Positions 1 through 11,374 of a DNA stretch of 64,000 bases are shown one piece after another. Within the stretch, counting starts at the first letter, position 1; the number at the start of each line of letters is the position of its first letter. The stretch spans positions 10,407,199-10,471,198 of the forward strand of contig NC_071389.1 in NCBI RefSeq assembly GCF_022682495.2. Direction: 5' to 3'. Source of the DNA: Desmodus rotundus (taxonomy: Eukaryota > Chordata > Mammalia > Chiroptera > Phyllostomidae). The notes under the pieces were generated by a model. The model was not told where the DNA came from. It saw nothing but the letters and a program-made list of their open reading frames with translations, and made no database searches. The translations under genes and the position numbers were made by a program.

Positions 1-1395
1 GGGCCACATTCTTCTTTTATTTCCACCCCTCTCCATGTCACACTTCCCGCTTTCTCATACTTTCTCTTCTGTCTGCACATCCTCGCATCCCTTGGCTTGG
101 AGCCCCTCTATGGCCCAACACGGACCCTGGGTCTCGAGGCCCCAGAGGCCCCAGTAGCATCAAGGGGGTCCCTGTTCCACATGGTAGGGGAGGCAGGTAG
201 GGACACTTCTCCGTGGTTGGGCTTGGGGTTAGTGGAGTATTTGATGCCGGGGACTGAGATGTACTCCGTTGGGTCCACGGCTGTCACCAAGCAGACCCCT
301 CCACCCACCCTCCCTATTCTCTATTTGCCCTCCGGCCCACAAGGAGGCCCCTAGGACTCCCAGAGGGCACCCTCTCTCCCTAGTGTTTCTCCCCTGGGGA
401 GGGAAGTGCTTGCCAAGCTGTCTGCTGCCCTCTGGTGACGCACTGGAGTATTGCAATGAGGGGGGGTCCCTCACCTGTGCACCACCACCCCCCCTTCACC
501 AAGAATGGGTCTTGTTCCTCAAAAGTAGGGACTCTCCTTTCTTTATCTCTAGGGCTTCAGTGCCCAGCAAGGGTCTCAGAAGAGATTTGTTAAATTAATG
601 AGCTGACAGGTTATCCAAATGTGGAATTATTATTTCAAACGTTCAGCAAAACTCTTTCCCATCCATCATTTGCTTAAACCCTAATGGCAATTTTATGAAG
701 TACAGATCTCAGGCCCTAGTTACGGGGCTCAAGCTCAGCCCAGAGAGGAAAAGTGACTAGCCCTGGAGTTGGGCGAGGGTCCATCCCTGGGGGCCTTCCC
801 ACTGAGGGGCAGAGCCCCTGGGATGATAGGAGGGGGGGTCTCTTGGGTAACCCATTTCCTCCTCTGGGTAGCAGTCTGCCTTTTATCAGGAGACTTCTGG
901 AGACAGTGCCTTCACCCAGAGTCACCCCACGGAATTGCGAGCCTGGTATCAGGCTGCAACTTGGCCGGGTGAGGGGAGGGAATTCCGGTACCTGTCCTGT
1001 GGACTGTGATGTGTTTCCGCCCCCTCAGGTGAGGCCTTGCCCTAATTACTCATTTGCTGTTTAAAAAATGTTTCTTTGTTAACTGCAGACATCAAGACAC
1101 AGAAGTATACAAGGGAGGTAGAATCCCTGCCTCCATGGAGGTGACTTTCCCGGGGCGATGCCAGCACCCCAGGGAGAGTCAGGGGAGGGGGCATGGATGG
1201 TGAGGTGAAGCAGCCACACAAAGACCAGGGAATGAGCATTCTGGAAGAGGAGAGAGAGAGCAAGGGCCTGAGATGGGGGCAAGCTTGATGGGTCAAGCAA
1301 GAGCAGAAAATGCCCAGAGGGTCTGGGGAATAGATGGGCCCTGTGAGCAGTGTGGGGAGGAGGGGAGAAGTCCACAGAGGCCACATGGTGTGGAA
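1..1395. other. intron, mostly unassigned
   Basis: GC-rich unique sequence. A weak MIR-like stretch at about 670-760 is the only repeat suspected. No exon, promoter or RNA gene is visible. Confidence 0.4.
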
Positions 1396-1397
1396 TG

Positions 1398-1652
1398 GGC
1401 CTCTTGAACTTTGTCGAAATGCAGATTCTCATTCAGTGCGTCTGGGCTTGGGCCTGGGCCCCTGCATTTCTGATCCTCTCCCAGGTGAGGTCAGCAGGGA
1501 AACACCCAAAGAACTTTACAAACTCCTCGTGCGCAGGCCAAGCCCCAGCTGGGTCAGCAGGACTGTGCCGGTGGAGGGGGAGGGTTGGGGCCGGGCACAG
1601 ACACCAGTTTTTCCAAGCCCTGCAAGCCCATTTGAGAACCACTGTTGCAGAA
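1398..1652 (+). repeat. MER5-type hAT DNA transposon fragment
   Basis: Phrases such as GAAATGCAGATTCTCATTCA and, at the far end, TTTGAGAACCACTGTTGCAG match the conserved ends of MER5A/B (hAT-Charlie). The middle is diverged or replaced by unrelated sequence. Confidence 0.6.
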
Positions 1653-1659
1653 CATTCTG

Positions 1660-2235
1660 GGTTGTTAAAGCTTGAATTGTATTCTAGGAATGGTGAGGAG
1701 TCACCAAAGTCGATTTTGTTTCTATTTGTATGTTGTTAAAAGATCCCCCGGAGCTATTGGGGAGGATGTGAAGGTGGAGGCGGGGAGACCAGGGAGGAGA
1801 GGTGGTGATGGGCTGGCCCGGGTGGGCGTGGAGAGTCATGATGGGAGACTTTGGAAGCAGAGCTGGCAGGACTCATGGATGGACTGGAAGTGGGGGGATC
1901 TCAGAAAGAGAGAGGTGACAGTGACCTCTAGGGCCAGGGTCGTAGCATTTAGGTGGAGGGGAGCTCCTTCCTGAGATGGGAGGCCTATGAGGACCAGCGA
2001 GGGCTAGGGGCGGGGGTGCAGAATTCTCAAGTTCTGTTTGGGCTGGGTGAAGGCACTGTCTGCTAGACCATGGGGCAAAGATGGTGAGCAGGTCGATGGA
2101 AACAGGGTGAGGGAGCGGTTGTTGTGGTCACAGATACAAATGTGGGAGCCACCGGCATACAGATGCCATGTAAAGTCTCTGTCCCCTCCCAGACATGGGA
2201 CAGTGCAGCCAGCGGCCTTTAGACCTCACTGAGGC
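1660..2235. other. intron, unassigned GC/purine-rich sequence
   Basis: Purine-rich sequence (many GGAG/GAGG words) without a recognisable repeat or exon. Confidence 0.35.
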
Positions 2236-2239
2236 CATT

Positions 2240-2345
2240 CCTCTCATTCCCCAGATGAGAAAACCAAGGCCCAGAGACTGTGGCTGTTTCCCCTAAGGTC
2301 GCACAGCAAGTCAACATGTGACTTCTAGGCAGGACCATTTCCACC
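2240..2345 (-). repeat. MIR SINE fragment
   Basis: Matches the reverse complement of the MIR core: CAGATGAGAAAACCAAGGCC followed by GGTCGCACAGCAAGTCA. Confidence 0.65.
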
Positions 2346-2479
2346 CCACCAAGCTCAGTGCAGCCCCCTCCCTCTGCCCTGCCACAGTTCGAAGGACAGG
2401 GTTGCCGAGATGGAAAATAATTTATACATCCGCAGCCAGAAAACACCACTGTTAGAAATTACCCACACACGCTCACACA

Positions 2480-2760
2480 CGCACTATCTTTTTCCTTCTA
2501 AGTAAAAAGTCAGTAGCCGGCTGTCAGCTTTATTACTAATTACACAACTACTTTATTGCTGGTATTAAAAAAAATGAAGGCTAAAAATGTCTGGGAAAGA
2601 CTTAATTTAGTAAACAGTTCAGAACAAAATATTTGTCACTGTAGTGTTTCTTCACATTAGAATTTGCTCCGGGTGATTCAGATCTCCTCTTTACTGTATT
2701 ATTGCAGCCTAATAAAGTTCCCAGGCTCTGGGAGAAGCTTCTTTGCCTTGGAAGGTAATT
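2480..2760. promoter_or_regulatory. candidate conserved non-coding element
   Basis: Repeat-free AT-rich block with TAATTA at 2538-2543 and several TTATT/AATAAA words, inside otherwise GC-rich intron. This compositional contrast is typical of developmental enhancers, but conservation cannot be tested here. Confidence 0.3.
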
Positions 2761-2915
2761 GTGTTTTGGGAGGTGAGAATTGGGTAGGATTGATGGTGAG
2801 TGGTGGGGGGTGGGGCGGGGGGAGTCAGGTGAGCTTAAGGGTCCTGGAAAAACACACCTGGGAGAGGGCAGGAGCTGGGAGTGCCCTGCTGAGCACACAG
2901 TGGGCTCTCAGCAGT

Positions 2916-2962
2916 GGATGGATGGATGGAGAATGAATGAATGAATGAATGAATGAATGAAT
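2916..2962 (+). repeat. (GGAT)n/(GAAT)n microsatellite
   Basis: About four GGAT units followed by eight GAAT units. The preceding GCACACAGTGGGCTCTCAG resembles the L2 3' end, so it probably grew from an L2 tail. Confidence 0.85.
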
Positions 2963-3194
2963 GGAAGAGGACCTCTCAGCTTAACCATCAGGGTGTGGCA
3001 CAACTTAGTCAAGGAAAAGAAGTCACCTAAAACTTGCCAGTGACAGAGAGAAAGGAGACAAGGTCAGTGGGCCATTGGCTTTTTGTACAAGCGGCCTTTT
3101 GCACTTGTCACCTCTATTTGCAAATAACACAGACTGCGACAGAGATGAGGAAGAAACACCGCACAGGCTGCAGGGGCAGGGAAGTCTTTTTCAT

Positions 3195-3300
3195 TTTACA
3201 AAAAAGCAGACAGGCAACTAGAGAAGTTGAGTGACTTGGTCAAGGTCCCACAGCTCAGTAGCAATGGAGAAGCCAGGCCCCGGGCTTCCTGATATTCAGC
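3195..3300 (-). repeat. MIR SINE fragment
   Basis: Reverse MIR core: AGAAGTTGAGTGACTTGGTC and AAGGTCCCACAGCTCAGTAG. Confidence 0.65.
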
Positions 3301-3399
3301 CAGGAGCTGCCTTTTCCTTTCCAGCTCCCCACAGCTTAGGTCCTTTCTCTGCACATCAGGTCCCGAGGGGCCTGGGTTCCTTCTACACCCAGCAGCCAG

Positions 3400-3905
3400 G
3401 GTGAGCTTTCTCAAGTAAAATGATATTGTGGCACCTGCTGCTGGAAGCCCTCCGAGGGCTTCCTGGCTCCCTTTCAAGACAATTCTTGTTTCCTGTCAGG
3501 CCTGGAAAGTCCCATGAAATCTCAGTCTCCACTCTGCCCTCCCCCCGCCACCCCACCTTCCTCTCTGGTCACCCCGAGCTTGTTCCTACCTCAGGACATT
3601 TGCTCATGCTTTTCCTCTAGTGGATACACTTGTCTTCCATCTCCGATGAAATGTCACCTCCACGAGGCCTCCCTGACCCCTCATCTGGAGGAGTCCCCAC
3701 ACCCACACCCACCCCAGACACTCACGCCCCTTTGTACCCGTTTGCTTGTTACAGCATTTATCACCGTCCAGCATGGCTCTCCCCTTTGTGTACCTGAGTA
3801 TTTTTCCTTTTTTCTTCTCAAATGCAACCCTGAGGATGAGGACTTGGTCCCTCTGGCTTTCTTCTGTTCCCCCAGCATCCAGACCGATACCCGCACCTCC
3901 ACCCA
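3400..3905 (+). repeat. L2 LINE 3' region
   Basis: Contains L2 hallmarks in order: GAAATGTCACCTCCACGAGG, CCTCCCTGACC and ACAGCATTTATCACCGTCCA. No intact coding frame. Confidence 0.7.
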
Positions 3906-3954
3906 CACCAGGGGAGAAGTGAACCCCTGGTTAGAGGGCTGGGCCATTAGGTCA

Positions 3955-4065
3955 CTGCTGGGTACCAAGCCGAAAGCTCAGCCCCAAGTCTGCAGTGTGA
4001 CATGGCCAGGCACCCAACTTCCCTGAGCCTCAGTTTCCCTTTTTCCAACGCACTAATGGGAGGGG
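3955..4065 (+). repeat. MIR SINE fragment
   Basis: Ends in the MIR signature CCTGAGCCTCAGTTTCCCTT after a degenerate TGTGACATGGCCAGGCA stretch. Confidence 0.55.
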
Positions 4066-4309
4066 GCACCGGGTGACAGACAGCCCTCCCAGGTCTAACC
4101 CTCCCTACTACCAAAGGGTCCAGGCAGCGGCCCCGGCCCCGAGGGCACCGGGCTCCGTGCACAGCCAGGCCTGGGGCCTGGAGACAGATGCCCGAGTTCC
4201 AAGACAAGCTGGGAACTGCCTGCCAGTTGGTTCTAAGTACCTCCATTTGGATCCTCGGGGGAGTGGCTTGCCCTTGCTGTGGCAATTTCCTCCTGAGCTG
4301 GGCTGGCGC

Positions 4310-4480
4310 TCCTAATTATTATTTGGAAAGGTTTGGGGAGGCTCAGTTAATTGATTACATATTTCCTTCCTTGACAGGGCATTTGTTCAGTTGTGTCTTT
4401 TATTTTTCCCCCACTAGGTTAATGTTCCTGGGCATGTTGATTATTTTGTGGGGACCATGGGACTGAAGAAAGTCATAACT
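4310..4480. promoter_or_regulatory. candidate conserved non-coding element
   Basis: AT-rich, repeat-free block with TAATTATTATT and CAGTTAATTGATTACATA words flanked by GC-rich intron. Enhancer-like composition only; function inferred. Confidence 0.3.
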
Positions 4481-4594
4481 CTCCCCCCCAGCTCGCCCGC
4501 CCTGCCAGGGGTTTTCAAGCACTTTAATTTAACTTCGCTGGACCTTTGCTTCCCCCCGAGAGTAATGATATAGTCAGAGCCCCGAGAGCTGAGG

Positions 4595-4820
4595 ACTCAT
4601 AATAATGCTAACGCCAGTGTTTATTAGGCTCTTGCCACGTGCCATGCTCTGCGGGAAGCACCTCACACACGTGGACTCATCAATCCGCCCAGGGCAGGTG
4701 CTATTACTATCTGCATTCGTGGGTACAAAGCGAAGCTCAGAGAGGTTAAGTGGCTTGCCCGAGGTTGCACAGCCACTAAGTGGCCCAGCCCTGGGATTCA
4801 GACCCATCAGCCATGTAAGA
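4595..4820 (-). repeat. MIR SINE, near full length
   Basis: Reverse MIR: GTGTTTATTAGGCTCTTGCC, then GTGCTATTACTATCTGC, then CAGAGAGGTTAAGTGGCTTG and GGGATTCAGACCCA. Confidence 0.8.
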
Positions 4821-5574
4821 GGGTAGAGACTGGACACAGGCTCCCAGTCACTGCTCTTTAAGTGTCCCAACTGGCTCAGGGTGCGGGGATGCAGGCCCCC
4901 AACACCCTGGGCTGTGGGGCATGCAGGCGGGCCACTCTGGTTCACCTCTGCCAAATGCTATGCGTGGTGACACTGGGCAGGACTTGGAGTCTCGGCTATT
5001 CCATTGGTGAGAGAATGATTTCAGCTCCCAAGCTGAGGGGAGGGTTGTTGGAATGCCTCCTGTCGAGCATGGAGTGGTGTTAAGTGAAAAATAGCTGAAT
5101 CACAGGTGCTTGTGTATAAGGTGCTTCTAATGCGTATCTATCTTACTACATATATTCTTCTGTATGAGACACATTTTGTACCACAATGTCGAGTAATAAC
5201 AAGAACGGAGTGGGAAGGTCACTGACTCTCAGGGGTCTGTCCCCTCTTGCCCCAGCAAGGACACCCCGCTCCCTTGGTCCCAGGAGCCTCTCTCACTACC
5301 CTTCCATGGTTTGGCCATGGCTCCCGCAGGGAGGAAGCACATGTGCACCCACCTGCGCCCACGCCAGGCCGTGCGGGGCTCAGCACAGAGGAAGTGCAGA
5401 GAGAACGAAAGAAGGAATGAAGGAGCCAGCTCTTCCCTTCTGCTTTTCCGGGGGGCAGGGACCCTTTCCTGGCCCCTCCCTGGGGGTGACCCATCTAAGT
5501 GCGCCTCCCGCCTCCAGTCTGGTCTGGAGATTTTCCAGGAGTGATTGGTGGGGGGAAATCGCTGGCTATTTTGT

Positions 5575-5650
5575 TCATTTGTTCATTCAGTGAACGTTTC
5601 CGCGTGCCTCTCATGAGCCAGGTGACAGAGAAATAGCAGGGCGACGTGAT
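5575..5650 (-). repeat. L2 LINE 3' end fragment
   Basis: GTTCATTCAGTGAACGTTTC resembles the reverse complement of the L2 tail; the repeat is short and diverged. Confidence 0.5.
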
Positions 5651-5789
5651 CGCAGAAAAAAGTCGAGTGTCTTCCCCAGACGAAGCGCGTCTGGCTCCGG
5701 AGCAGGGCCGTGGTTTTAAGCGTTTTGCGTGGACTGTCCCGGCTGAGCCCCACACCATCCCATGCGGCAGACTGTGGCTGTGCTGTAGG

Positions 5790-5875
5790 CTGTGGCCGTG
5801 CCCTCTTTTAGAGACGAGGAAACAGGCCCAGAGAGACGTGTGCAGGGACAGTTACGGTACAGGGTGCGGAGCCCT
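5790..5875 (-). repeat. MIR SINE fragment
   Basis: TTTTAGAGACGAGGAAACAG followed by GCCCAGAGAGACG is a reverse MIR core. Confidence 0.6.
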
Positions 5876-5879
5876 GGGA

Positions 5880-6635
5880 CGGGCTGGAGCGCACAGGGTG
5901 GGCACGCGGGTGAGGCCTTGCATGCCCAGGCTGCTGTATGCCAGTTGCAGGGAGGGCGGATATGGGCTGCCTAAGTCTGGGCCAGCTGTGGGGGGTGGTC
6001 ACCTGTTTGGTGAGCTCCGACCTACAGGGTCAGAGGCCCAGTACCTGGAGCTTCCACGGTGCCCTGTTGCCTCCTTCACCAACCTGACAAGCCTGACCAC
6101 TGTGTGCCCCTCCCACCGCCCCCAAGGCCCTCCCCTGGGGATTCAGACTCGGGCAGGAGCCCCTTTTCTGGCTTGATGTGAGCGTTGTGGGAGCCAGGGA
6201 GATGGCCCAGATGACCCTGTGGGGCACATGGGCCCAGCAGAGCCCGAATCCATGGCCAGGACGCTGCAGCCAGCCCGGATTTTAGCAGGCCTCAAGCCGG
6301 AGCAGGCAGCTGGGAACGGCCAGGGCTCAGAGCTCACAAACAGGCCTGGAGCCATCTCTGCAAGATCCCAAAGGTCGCCAGTGGCACTGACCCCCATGCC
6401 CATGCTGCCACGTTGAAGGACAAGCTGAGGCTGAGCTGCATCTGGGTCCGGCCTTGGAGCCCACCAGCCAGTGAGAGGGCCCTGGGCTGCCACCTCCACC
6501 CTCACTGTACCCTTCCCTCCTGCCCAGCTCCTCCCTGTCAGAGTCCTGGAGAAGGAGGAGGAGGAGGGGCCCGCACAAATGGAACCTTTTCACTTTTATC
6601 TTTGTCTCCATCTCAGGGCCAATGAGAACAACACA
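5880..6635. other. intron, unassigned GC-rich sequence
   Basis: GC-rich unique sequence with a short GAGGAG run at 6549-6567. No repeat or exon recognised. Confidence 0.35.
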
Positions 6636-6639
6636 AATG

Positions 6640-6835
6640 ATGAGAGCAAGCACCAGTCTGGGCTCGCTGTGTGCCAAGTAAAGACTCGTAACTAGGGAGG
6701 AGACAAGCATACTAGTCCCATTTTGCAGATGGGAACAGTGAGGGCCCAGGAGGTTAATTGTCTTGCTCCAGGTTAGGCACGTGGTGAGGGGTAGATCCAA
6801 GATTTGAACCCAGGCAGCCTGCAGCCAGCATACCT
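6640..6835 (-). repeat. MIR SINE
   Basis: CCCATTTTGCAGATGGGAAC, then GGAGGTTAATTGTCTTGCTC, then AAGATTTGAACCCAGGCAGC match reverse MIR through to its 5' part. Confidence 0.75.
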
Positions 6836-6989
6836 GTGTTTCTCTACCAGACCACACCACCTCTGGGCACCGCTGGCCTATAAGTTCGTCCACTTGTTTG
6901 GATGGCACATGAGGGAAGAGTCAGGGAGGATAGGGCCAGGCTTTTTAGGGTTAAGCAGACAGGATTGGGGAGCCCAGATATGCCCCTTC

Positions 6990-7060
6990 AGATCTGTGGG
7001 ACTTCAGGAAGATCACTTGGCCTCTCTGAGCCTCTGTACTGCCCTTCCCGGAATAGGGGG
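6990..7060 (+). repeat. MIR SINE fragment
   Basis: GATCACTTGGCCTCTCTGAG is a degenerate sense MIR core. Confidence 0.5.
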
Positions 7061-7650
7061 CTCAGTCCTATCGCATGCAGCTATTCCATCCACTGCCTCT
7101 AGCTTGCCGCTGAAGGTCTGCCTCCTTTTTTGCCTCTGCTGTGAGCCAACAGAGGAGGTGGGTAATGAGGTCTGGGCCCCAGCACAGTCAGTGTGAAGGT
7201 GCTGAGGTCTGATAGAGTAGATGCCAGGGTGCCCCGGGAGGGACAAAGCTGATGAGGACAGAGTGGGGCCCAGCAGAGCGAGCAGATGAGGAGAGGCCAG
7301 CAGGGAGGGAGAGGCAGCCTGGGCTGCATCTCTGCACCATTAACTTTCCCCAGTGTGTTCCTCCCCACTTGCCCAGGTGGCCATGCTAGCCTGGCATGCC
7401 AGCCTGTGAGATCTGGGCTGCGGAGGGCCACATGGAGGCCCTGCCAGCTGTTCTAGCTGCTGATGGGACAGGGGGCCCCTGGACTCATTATACATCTCTT
7501 GAGAGGCCTCTAAATGCCCCAGTCCTGCCCACGGCTACACACATCTCATCCTCTGCTCAACATTCCCGCCTCCGGGGGCCAACAGAACCAACTCCAGATG
7601 CTCCTGCCAGGCTTTGAGCCTCTCCACGGGGGAATCCCCAGCTATTTATT
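7060..7650. other. intron, unassigned
   Basis: GC-rich unique sequence. No repeat, exon or RNA gene seen. Confidence 0.35.
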
Positions 7651-8145
7651 TTCCTCTTACATTACGGTCTAACAGACACACAGAGAAGTGCTTAAATTAA
7701 AGGTCCAGCTCAGGGAATTGTTACACAGCCACACACCCCGGCGGCCCACCCACAACCCAGCTCAGGGTATGAAACACTTCCGGCCAGCACCCCACGGTAT
7801 CTCCTTCCACCAACAGGGAAGCATGATGCTGACTTTTGAATCAGCTTTGACTCGTTTTTCCTGTTATTGCTCTGCACACAGAGGGGATCACACTTCCCGT
7901 GTCTGGCTGCCTTCGCTCAGCCTAACGTCTGGAAGATCTCTCTGCGTGGTTGCCCATGTCACTGGCCCGTCCTTTTTCATTGCTGTGTAGTACTCCATCG
8001 CGTGGGTCTATCACGGTTTCTCTGTCTGCTCTCCTGTGGAGGGACATTGGGCTGTTGCTACCAGTTTTGAGCAATGGTCAGTAAAGTTGCTTTGAACGTG
8101 AGTGTTCATTTCTCTCAGATGTTTCCCCAGGAGAGGAACTTCAGG
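7650..8145 (-). repeat. L1M 3' end fragment, antisense
   Basis: Antisense ancient L1 3' end: TTCATTGCTGTGTAGTACTC and ACATTGGGCTGTTGCTACCA, then the AGTGTTCATTT zone. Stops in all frames; a dead fragment. Confidence 0.7.
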
Positions 8146-8185
8146 AACGCGGGGAGGTGAATGTTCAGCTTTTGTAGAGGCTGCC

Positions 8186-8610
8186 TGTATTAGTTCCCCA
8201 GGGCTGCCGTAACGAGACGCCATAAACTGGGTGGCTTAACACGAGAGAAATGTATCCTCTCGTAATTCTAGCAGCTACACATCTGAAATCCATGCTCCCG
8301 CTGCACACTCTAGGACAAAATCAGTCCTTCCCCCTTCCTAGCAGAGGTTGTGCCGGCAGTCCTTGGTGTTCCTTGGCTTGCGTCTCCCATCTCTGCCTCC
8401 ATGCTCATGTGGCGTCCCCCTCTGTGGGTCTGTGTCTCTGTGTCTGAATTTCCCTCTTCATATACAGACAGCAGACATTGGATGAGGGCCCAGCCTAATC
8501 TAGTATGACCTCGCCTTAGCGGGGTTACGCCTGCAAAGACCTCTCTCCAAATAGGGCCACGTTCACGGGTACCGGGGTTAAGACTTCAACACGTCTTTTT
8601 TCAAGGTAGG
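8186..8610 (-). repeat. MaLR (MLT1/MST-type) solitary LTR
   Basis: Starts TGTATTAGTTCCCCAGGGCT, continues AAACTGGGTGGCTTAACAC, TCTGTGTCTCTGTGTCTG and CAAATAGGGCCACG, and ends near GGGGTTAAGACTTCAACA. This is the full order of an antisense ERVL-MaLR LTR. Non-coding endogenous retroviral remnant; no internal region seen. Confidence 0.8.
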
Positions 8611-9058
8611 GGACCCAGTTCAATCCACAGCACTGCCTGACAGCTTCCCGAAGTGCTTTTCTCCTTTCACATGGAGTTCTGGGAGCTCCACATCCTGGGT
8701 GTTCCAACTCTTGGCCCAGACATCAGGGTGACCCCATTTCCTCGAGCGTTCCAGTGCCCACCATGCCTTTCTGCCCCCTGACTTCTCAGAAGAGGCCCCT
8801 GCCGGCTCTGCCTGTTGAAACCCTCCCGTCCTTGTAAACCAAACTCACACATCTCTGCCCTCCCCGCTACCCCGGGAATGTGCCCTGAGACCTCTGCCGG
8901 GGCTGAATTCCACAGCTCTCCCCCAGTTTCCTGTGCACTTCCCCCATTCTAGTCAGACCCCTGTGATCGGCGGGAGGAGGTGGACGGAAGGCTGCAGGCT
9001 CAGGAGTGGCAGAGCTGGCCTCCAAACCCACAGGAACTAGTTTCCTCTTATCTCTTGC
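8610..9058. other. intron, unassigned
   Basis: Unique sequence between two old LTRs. It could hold remnants of a retroviral internal region, but nothing recognisable remains. Confidence 0.3.
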
Positions 9059-9059
9059 C

Positions 9060-9135
9060 CAGGGCTCCGTCTCCAGCTCCCGGAAGGTCGCCTGGAGTAG
9101 TCCGTAAATATTTGTTGAGTGAATGAATGAGCTGA
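9060..9135 (+). repeat. L2 LINE 3' tail
   Basis: GTAAATATTTGTTGAGTGAA and TGAATGA form a clean sense L2 terminus. Confidence 0.75.
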
Positions 9136-9247
9136 CCCTGTAGAACAGGGAGAAGAGCATCCGCTTGCCGGAGCAGGGGTGGTTCTTAGGTGATCACGCT
9201 TAGTTAGGTTTCAGCATGGCAGGAGCTGACTCTATCGGTGTTAGCTG

Positions 9248-9790
9248 TTGTATTCATTTCTTGGTGCCTCTGCTACAAAGCACTGTAAACCCAGTGGCTT
9301 GTAACAGTATGAATTTAGCCCTGGCCGAGCGGCTTGGGTCGTTGAGTGTCGTCCCCTGCATCGAAATGTTGCAGGTTTGATCCCCGGTCAGGGTGCATAC
9401 AGGAAGCAAACAATTGATGTTCCTCTTTCACATCAATGTTTCTCTCTCTCCTCCCCCCTTCCCTCCCCCCCTCTCTAAAATCAATAAACATCCTCGGGTG
9501 AGCATTAATACGAATTCAGGATGTCGGAATTCTAGAGGCCTGAAGTCTGACACGGACCTCACTGGGCTCAGCTCGGCTCTCGGCAGGGCTGACTTCCTTC
9601 TGGAGACTCTGGGGGAGAATCTGTTTCTTGGCCTTTTGAAGCTTCTAGAGCCACATGCCATGGCTTGGGGCTCCTTGCAGCAATGGCACCACTGCGACCT
9701 CTGCCTCTGCTGTCACATCTGCCCCTCCAACGCTGACCCTCCTGCCTTCCTCTTAGAAGGACCCTGGGACTGCAGCGGGCCCACCTGGCG
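9248..9790 (-). repeat. MaLR-type LTR split by a VES SINE
   Basis: Left piece 9248-9315 reads GTATTCATTTCTTGGTGCCT to CCCAGTGGCTTGTAACAGT. The right piece, from about 9509, continues with ATTCTAGAGGCCTGAAGTC and AGAATCTGTTTCTTGGCC. The order fits an antisense MaLR LTR interrupted by the SINE at 9316-9508. Confidence 0.7.
9316..9508 (+). repeat. VES SINE (bat tRNA-derived)
   Basis: tRNA-related head CCCTGGCCGAGCGGCTTGGG, B-box-like GGTTTGATCCCCGG, then ATCAATGTTTCTCTCTC, a C/T-rich tract and a CTCTCTAAAATCAATAAACA end. This is the VES architecture of yangochiropteran bats. Probable target duplications are TATGAATT (9308-9315) and TACGAATT (9509-9516), 7 of 8 matching. Confidence 0.88.
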
Positions 9791-10264
9791 AGTCCAGGAT
9801 AATCTCCCCGCCCCATGGTCCTTACTCACACCTGCAAAGTTCCTTTTGCCATATGCAAGGCACCATCCCCTTCTTCCCTCTGTATCTCCAGTTTCCTCTT
9901 CAGGGTCCGGCGCACAGTAGGTTCTCAAGAATTCGACGTGAGCCTCTTGAGGGCAAAAGCCCCTATTATCAATCCTGGTGCCCCATTATCCGGGGCTGGG
10001 CTGGGCAGGTTGCCCAAGGGGCTCAAAGGCATTTGTTTAACTGAGCAGACCTACTGGGTGCTGGGTGGGGCCAGCAAGGAGACTGGGGAAGGGGGTGAAG
10101 GAGAGGAAGGGGTGGCCAGGTCATGGAGGGCTTGGGCTCCCAATAAAAACGTTTGGACTTGACATCGTCAGGGTGTCACGGAATGGGACCTTTGTTCTGA
10201 AAGGTAAAGCTAAAATGTAAGCAACACTTAGGCCAGGGGGTGGCATGATAAGAGGTCACACTAG

Positions 10265-10395
10265 AGTTTGGCTCCTAGCATCTGAATCCCAGCTCTGCCA
10301 CTTAGGAGCTGTGGGGCCCTAGGCAAGTCACTGCCACTCTGTGGCCCAGTTTCCCCATCTCTAAAACGGCGGTGATAATACAGTGCCCGCTTTGT
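10265..10395 (+). repeat. MIR SINE
   Basis: TCCCAGCTCTGCCACTTAGG, GGCAAGTCACTGCC and CCAGTTTCCCCATCTCTAAA in sense order. Confidence 0.8.
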
Positions 10396-10599
10396 ACAGA
10401 GCTTGGGAGGCTCGCATGAGCTGGCGAAGCTCTCAGAACCGGCACAATGTACCCGCGACAGAGGGCAGTGACGCCTGGGGGCTAAGCGCCTTATATGGAT
10501 ATTGGTCCAGCGCCGTTTCCTGGGTGCCTGTGACCAGCCAGGCAGGGTTCTGGGTTAGGGAGACCTTGGAGAGCAGTTTGGCACAGGCGCTGTTACACA

Positions 10600-10715
10600 G
10601 AGCTCTCAATTACTCCATGGGGACGAATTACTATTGCTCCCATTTTATAGGTGAGAAAACTGATGAGAAGTACTTGAGGCCACATAACTGGAAAGCAGAG
10701 GAGTGGGTGTTTCAA
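10600..10715 (-). repeat. MIR SINE fragment
   Basis: GCTCCCATTTTATAGGTGAG, then CTTGAGGCCACATAACTGG, reverse MIR. Confidence 0.7.
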
Positions 10716-10914
10716 ACGGGCAGCCCCGCACTCCAGACATCTGTCCTCTGTTGCCTTCTCAGCTCACAGCCCCGGGACCCAGCGTCCTGGCACTCTGCCC
10801 TGCGTCTTTCTGGAAATCTTGGAAATAATTTCGAAGCAGGGGTCTCTTCCCTTATTACGGCCGTCAGGGGAGGACATGAAAATTGGGCTCTGATCAAATT
10901 AGGCCCCTGTTGTG

Positions 10915-11150
10915 GCATAACTTTCTATATTCACCATAAAGCTAATAAACTAATAAATTAGACAGAATGAAAATATCATTGGGCAAGACGGCATGCTAAA
11001 GCGCGGCCGTAATTACACTCGCGGCTGGGGCCAATTCCTCAAATTTCGCCTTGGCCAAGTTTCCTCAGCTCACCGTGTCCCTAATAAGGCATAACTCACT
11101 CTATAAACATTAAATTGACTTATTTATTTTAAATTACAGTGGAACTGAAA
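10915..11150. promoter_or_regulatory. candidate conserved non-coding element
   Basis: Repeat-free stretch with AT-rich parts (CATAAAGCTAATAAACTAAT), intact CpGs (GCGCGGCCGTAATTACACTC at 11000-11019) and CCTAATAAGGCATAACTCA. Undecayed CpGs in an intron hint at constraint. Inference only. Confidence 0.35.
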
Positions 11151-11374
11151 ACCACCTTGATAAACCTATTCTCATGAATCTGCTTCCCCGTGAACATAGC
11201 CCAACGATTTTTTTTTTTAAACCAAGACAATATCTAGCTTGTCGCAGCCCCCCTCCTGCAGCCTGGCCTGGCTCTTCCTCATACATCACGACTGCAGCTT
11301 CGGAGATTTGACTCATTCTCTGGAGGCTGGTGGAGGTCGTCCTTTCTGTATAGAGATGATTCATGCCTAATTAA

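Noticed and set aside
2913..2962. Tetramer run as a CRISPR-like or regulatory array
   Set aside because: Simple slippage repeat with no spacers. The window is mammalian.
9316..9508. tRNA gene suggested by A- and B-box-like motifs in VES copies
   Set aside because: The tRNA-like head is degenerate and attached to a SINE body with target duplications, so it is a retroposon.
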